From positions 62,001 to 126,000 of the forward strand of contig NZ_CP011125.1 of NCBI RefSeq assembly GCF_000737325.1: 64,000 bases of DNA, in the 5' to 3' direction. A program made the position numbers and the translations under genes. The stretch is from Sandaracinus amylolyticus (GTDB lineage: Bacteria; Myxococcota_A; Polyangia; Polyangiales; Sandaracinaceae). Shown one piece after another: positions 60,931 to 64,000 of the stretch. The notes beneath the pieces were generated by a model. It had not been told where the DNA came from. It did no database searches and saw only the letters and a program-made list of their open reading frames with translations. Each line of letters starts with the position of its first letter. The stretch's first letter is position 1.

Positions 60931-63900
60931 GTGACGAAGACACGAAGACGGTTCCTGAGCGCGCCACGAGTCGCGCTGCTGATGCTCGCGATGCTCGCCC
61001 CGACCCAGGTCGCGCTCGCGGACCTGGGCTCGGTGTCGGACTCCTACGACGACGCGACCCGCGTCGACGCCGGAGCCTCCACCGCATACGACCTGAGCGG
61101 CGGGCGCGCGCGGCTCGCGCTGCAGTCCGTCTCGTTCGGCGATGGCGCCGACGGCCCGTGCAACGTCGCATCGGGCACGATCGATCTCTCGACGCAGTCG
61201 TGCTCGGGCCGCGCGACCGCGGACGCGATCGCGACGACGCTGACCGCGACCGCCAGCGCCGGCGCGAGCTCGATCACGGTCGCCTCGGCGGCCGGCCTCG
61301 CGGTCGGCGACGACATCGTCGTGATCGCGATGCAGGACGTGGGCGGCACCGGCAGCGAGACCGGGCGCTACCAGGCGTTCACCATCGCGGCGATCTCGGG
61401 GACGACGCTCACGCTCGCGTCGCCCGTGGCGGCAGGGCTCACGATCGGCGGCGGGCGACGCGTCGTGGTGCAGCGCATCCCGAGCTACACGACGGTCACG
61501 GTCGCCGCGGGCGCGACCCTCACCGCGGCGGCGTGGGACGGAACGCGCGGCGGCGTGCTCGCGCTGCGCGCGAGCGGCGCGCTCACCGTGAACGGCACGA
61601 TCACGATGACGGGCCGCGGCTTCCGCGGCGGTGGATCGCCGAGCGCGACGTGGAGCGTCGGCATCGCGGGCGAGAGCCCGACTCGCAACAACACGACGCG
61701 CACGACGACCGCGGCGTTCGGCGGTGGCGGCGGCGGCGACGCGGAGTGGTGCCACTCGGGCCAGGGCGGCGGTGGCGGCGGCTACGGCACCAGCGGCGCG
61801 AACGGCCTCGGCGTGTTCTACGAGTGCGGCAGCGGCTGGGCCGGCGGGCGCACGATCGCGCAGGGCGGCGCCGCGTTCGGCGTCGCGAGCCTCGCGACGT
61901 TGTTCATGGGCCCCGGCGGCGGCGCGGGCGGTCAGGACGGCGACAACCCCGACGGCGGCGGCGCGGGCGGCCACGGCGGCGGCATCGTGTGGATCGCGGC
62001 GCGCACGATCAGCGTGGCCGGCGTGATCAGCGCGAACGGCGCGAACGGCAGCGACGGGATCAGCGAGACCGGCGGCGGCGCGGGCGGCGCGGGCGGATCG
62101 ATCCTCCTCCAGGCCGAGAGCGCGAGCATCGGCACGTCGCGCGTGACCGCGACCGGCGGTGCGCAGGGCACGTCGCTCGGGCGTCCCGAGAACAGCGGCG
62201 GCGCGGGCGGCAGCGGACGCATCCACGTCGACTCGACGAGCGCGCTGGTGGGCACGACCGCGCCGGCCGCCGACGTGTCGTCCGCGCTCTATGCGACGAG
62301 CGGTCGCGTGCAGTCGCGCAACCTGCTCGATGGCGCGACGTTCGTCGGCTCGATCGATCAGTTCGCGTACGACCTCTCGGCGCTGCCCTCGGGCACGACG
62401 GCGCGCGTGCAGTTCAGCCGCGACGGCGCGGCGTGGCTCAGCAGCGCCGGCACCGACGGCGGGCACGACGTGCTGAGCGCGGGCGCGGGCACGGTCTCGC
62501 TCGCGGCGCTCGCGTGGCGCGGAGCGACGTTCTTCTACCGGCTCGACATGGGATCCTCGGGCGCGAGCACGCCCGCGATGAGCGCGGTGCGGGTCGACTA
62601 CTGCTTCGACCCATCGGGCGCCGACGCCGACGGCGACGGCGTGTTCGACGCGTGCGACGGCGACGACGACGCGGACGCGATCGCGGACGCGAGCGACAAC
62701 TGCCCGCTGATCGCCAACGCCGATCAGGTGAACACCGACGGCGACACGATGGGCGACGCGTGCGACCTCGACGACGACGGCGACGCGGTGGTCGACGTGC
62801 TCGACAACTGCGTGCTGATCGTGAACTCGGCGCAGGAGAACAACGACGGTGACGCCGAGGGCGACGCGTGCGATCTCGACGACGACAACGACACCGTCGC
62901 GGACACCACTGACAACTGCGCGCTCATCGCGAACACGTCTCAGTCGAACAATGACGGTGACGCCGAGGGCGACGCGTGCGACCTCGACGACGACAACGAC
63001 AGCGTCGCTGACACCACTGACAACTGCGCGCTGATCGCGAACACGTCTCAGTCGAACAACGACTCCGACGCCGAGGGCGACGCCTGCGACCTCGACGACG
63101 ACAACGACAGCGTCGCGGACACGAGCGACAACTGCGCGCTGATCGCGAACACGTCTCAGTCGAACAACGACTCCGACGCCGAGGGCGACGCCTGCGACCT
63201 CGACGACGACAACGACACGGTCGCGGACACGGGCGACAACTGCGCGCTGATCGCGAACACGTCTCAGTCGAACAACGACTCCGACGCCGAGGGCGACGCC
63301 TGCGACGCCGACGACGACAACGACAGCGTCGCGGACACCACTGACAACTGCGCGCTGATCGCGAACACGTCTCAGTCGAACAACGACGGTGACGCCGAGG
63401 GCGACGCCTGCGACCTCGACGACGACAACGACACGGTCGCGGACACGACCGACAACTGCGCGCTGCTCGCGAACACGTCGCAGTCGAACAACGACTCCGA
63501 CGCCGAGGGTGACGCCTGCGACCTCGACGACGACAACGACACGGTGGCGGACACCACCGACAACTGCGCGCTGATCGCGAACACGTCTCAGTCGAACAAC
63601 GACGCCGACGCCGAGGGCGACGCGTGCGACCTCGACGACGACAACGACACCGTCGCGGACACCACCGACAACTGCGCGCTGATCGCGAACACGTCTCAGT
63701 CGAACAACGACGCTGACGCCGAAGGCGACGCCTGCGACGCCGACGACGACGACGACACCGTCGCCGACACGACCGACAACTGCGCGCTGATCGCGAACAC
63801 GTCGCAGTCGAACAACGACGCTGACGCCGAAGGCGACGCCTGCGACGCGGACGACGACAACGACACCGTCGCGGACACGAGCGACAACTGCGCGCTGATC

Positions 63901-64000
63901 GCGAACACGTCGCAGTCGAACAACGACGCCGACGCCGAGGGCGACGCCTGCGACCTCGACGACGACGACGACACGGTCGCGGACACCACCGACAACTGCG
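60931..64000 (+). CDS. Secreted thrombospondin type-3 repeat protein, 3' end beyond window
   Basis: At least 1023 codons, from GTG 60931 after a gaggggatc ribosome site. A signal peptide (VALLMLAMLAPTQVALA) leads to about 540 residues that are Gly/Ala/Thr-rich with beta-strand repeats (ITVASAAGLAVGDDIVV; LRASGALTVNGTITMTG) and several GGGGG runs. From residue 565 come 36-residue TSP3 units (consensus DxDAEGDACDLDDDNDTVAD). Each carries the acidic DxDxD loops that bind calcium and two Cys. At least 13 units lie in the window and continue past base 64000. Such proteins in myxobacteria are cell-surface or slime components; that role is inferred. Confidence 0.9.
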   Translation, partial: MTKTRRRFLSAPRVALLMLAMLAPTQVALADLGSVSDSYDDATRVDAGASTAYDLSGGRARLALQSVSFGDGADGPCNVASGTIDLSTQSCSGRATADAIATTLTATASAGASSITVASAAGLAVGDDIVVIAMQDVGGTGSETGRYQAFTIAAISGTTLTLASPVAAGLTIGGGRRVVVQRIPSYTTVTVAAGATLTAAAWDGTRGGVLALRASGALTVNGTITMTGRGFRGGGSPSATWSVGIAGESPTRNNTTRTTTAAFGGGGGGDAEWCHSGQGGGGGGYGTSGANGLGVFYECGSGWAGGRTIAQGGAAFGVASLATLFMGPGGGAGGQDGDNPDGGGAGGHGGGIVWIAARTISVAGVISANGANGSDGISETGGGAGGAGGSILLQAESASIGTSRVTATGGAQGTSLGRPENSGGAGGSGRIHVDSTSALVGTTAPAADVSSALYATSGRVQSRNLLDGATFVGSIDQFAYDLSALPSGTTARVQFSRDGAAWLSSAGTDGGHDVLSAGAGTVSLAALAWRGATFFYRLDMGSSGASTPAMSAVRVDYCFDPSGADADGDGVFDACDGDDDADAIADASDNCPLIANADQVNTDGDTMGDACDLDDDGDAVVDVLDNCVLIVNSAQENNDGDAEGDACDLDDDNDTVADTTDNCALIANTSQSNNDGDAEGDACDLDDDNDSVADTTDNCALIANTSQSNNDSDAEGDACDLDDDNDSVADTSDNCALIANTSQSNNDSDAEGDACDLDDDNDTVADTGDNCALIANTSQSNNDSDAEGDACDADDDNDSVADTTDNCALIANTSQSNNDGDAEGDACDLDDDNDTVADTTDNCALLANTSQSNNDSDAEGDACDLDDDNDTVADTTDNCALIANTSQSNNDADAEGDACDLDDDNDTVADTTDNCALIANTSQSNNDADAEGDACDADDDDDTVADTTDNCALIANTSQSNNDADAEGDACDADDDNDTVADTSDNCALIANTSQSNNDADAEGDACDLDDDDDTVADTTDNC
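62623..64000 (+). repeat. 108-bp (36-aa) tandem repeat array coding TSP3 units
   Basis: The phrase acgtctcagtcgaacaac recurs every 108 bp from about 62935. Units 3 to 13 are nearly identical, with variation mostly at the residue after the first Asp (Gly, Ser, Ala) and at Leu/Ala after the second Cys; the first two units are more diverged. The array runs to the window edge. Confidence 0.95.

Noticed and set aside
62623-64000. CRISPR-like array of regularly spaced repeats
   Set aside because: Repeats are contiguous 108-bp coding units in frame with TSP3 protein domains; there are no spacers and no cas genes.

Overview
The window is about 72% GC, densely coded and rich in eukaryote-like Ser/Thr kinases, FHA and PEGA domains, sigma-54 activators and lipoproteins with Asp/Pro-rich linkers. 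It also carries a thrombospondin type-3 repeat protein, many GTG starts and one likely TTG start. Together these point to a large-genome myxobacterium (Myxococcota, most like Sandaracinaceae/Polyangiales). That placement is inferred from gene content; no rRNA or tRNA gene was seen. No prophage, transposase or CRISPR array was recognised. The window is ordinary chromosome made of many short operons, with several repeat elements between genes.

Layout. 1-9.1 kb: the 3'-truncated sigma-54/FHA regulator and a small membrane protein, a kefF-kefC type K+ efflux pair, an APC amino-acid permease, an exported DUF3857/transglutaminase protein, a GlsB/YeaQ membrane protein and a 21-bp minisatellite. 9.1-19.5 kb: a CADD/PqqC-like diiron protein, a SecD-head-like lipoprotein, a lipoprotein amidohydrolase, an XRE regulator divergent from an RluA-type pseudouridine synthase, a VOC protein, a TetR/hydrolase pair with an operator candidate, a NUDIX hydrolase, tag, and two unknown membrane proteins. 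19.6-24.5 kb: a same-strand signalling block (FHA protein, PEGA Ser/Thr kinase, BMP-family lipoprotein, TPR protein, STAS-like protein). 24.5-33.1 kb: a GNAT enzyme, DUF1295 and ABA4-like membrane proteins, a 94-bp tandem repeat, an M48 protease and a czcCBA heavy-metal efflux operon. 33.2-41.7 kb: an apparent two-gene operon of a 1028-aa FAD oxidoreductase and a 1792-aa pseudokinase/AAA/GAF/cyclase-like protein. 41.8-51.8 kb: a shortened His-rich EamA protein, a kinase with a cyclic-nucleotide-binding domain, glutaminyl cyclase, CBS, phosphoribosyltransferase, lipase and PAP2 genes, and an HPF-cold-shock fusion. 51.8-64 kb: gluconate kinase plus 6-phosphogluconate dehydrogenase, a PAS/GAF histidine kinase, a four-gene ArsR-SRPBCC-TfoX-SnoaL operon with two palindromic operators, a ferredoxin-reductase-like enzyme, a WS/DGAT acyltransferase, and a huge Asp-rich TSP3 repeat protein that runs off the right edge.

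The most interesting candidates are the oxidoreductase/degenerate-cyclase operon, the PEGA-kinase/BMP/TPR/STAS block, the ArsR operon with its operators, the shortened EamA protein, and the three kinds of tandem repeat. None can be called a new system from sequence alone. The features and findings give what is seen and what would test it.
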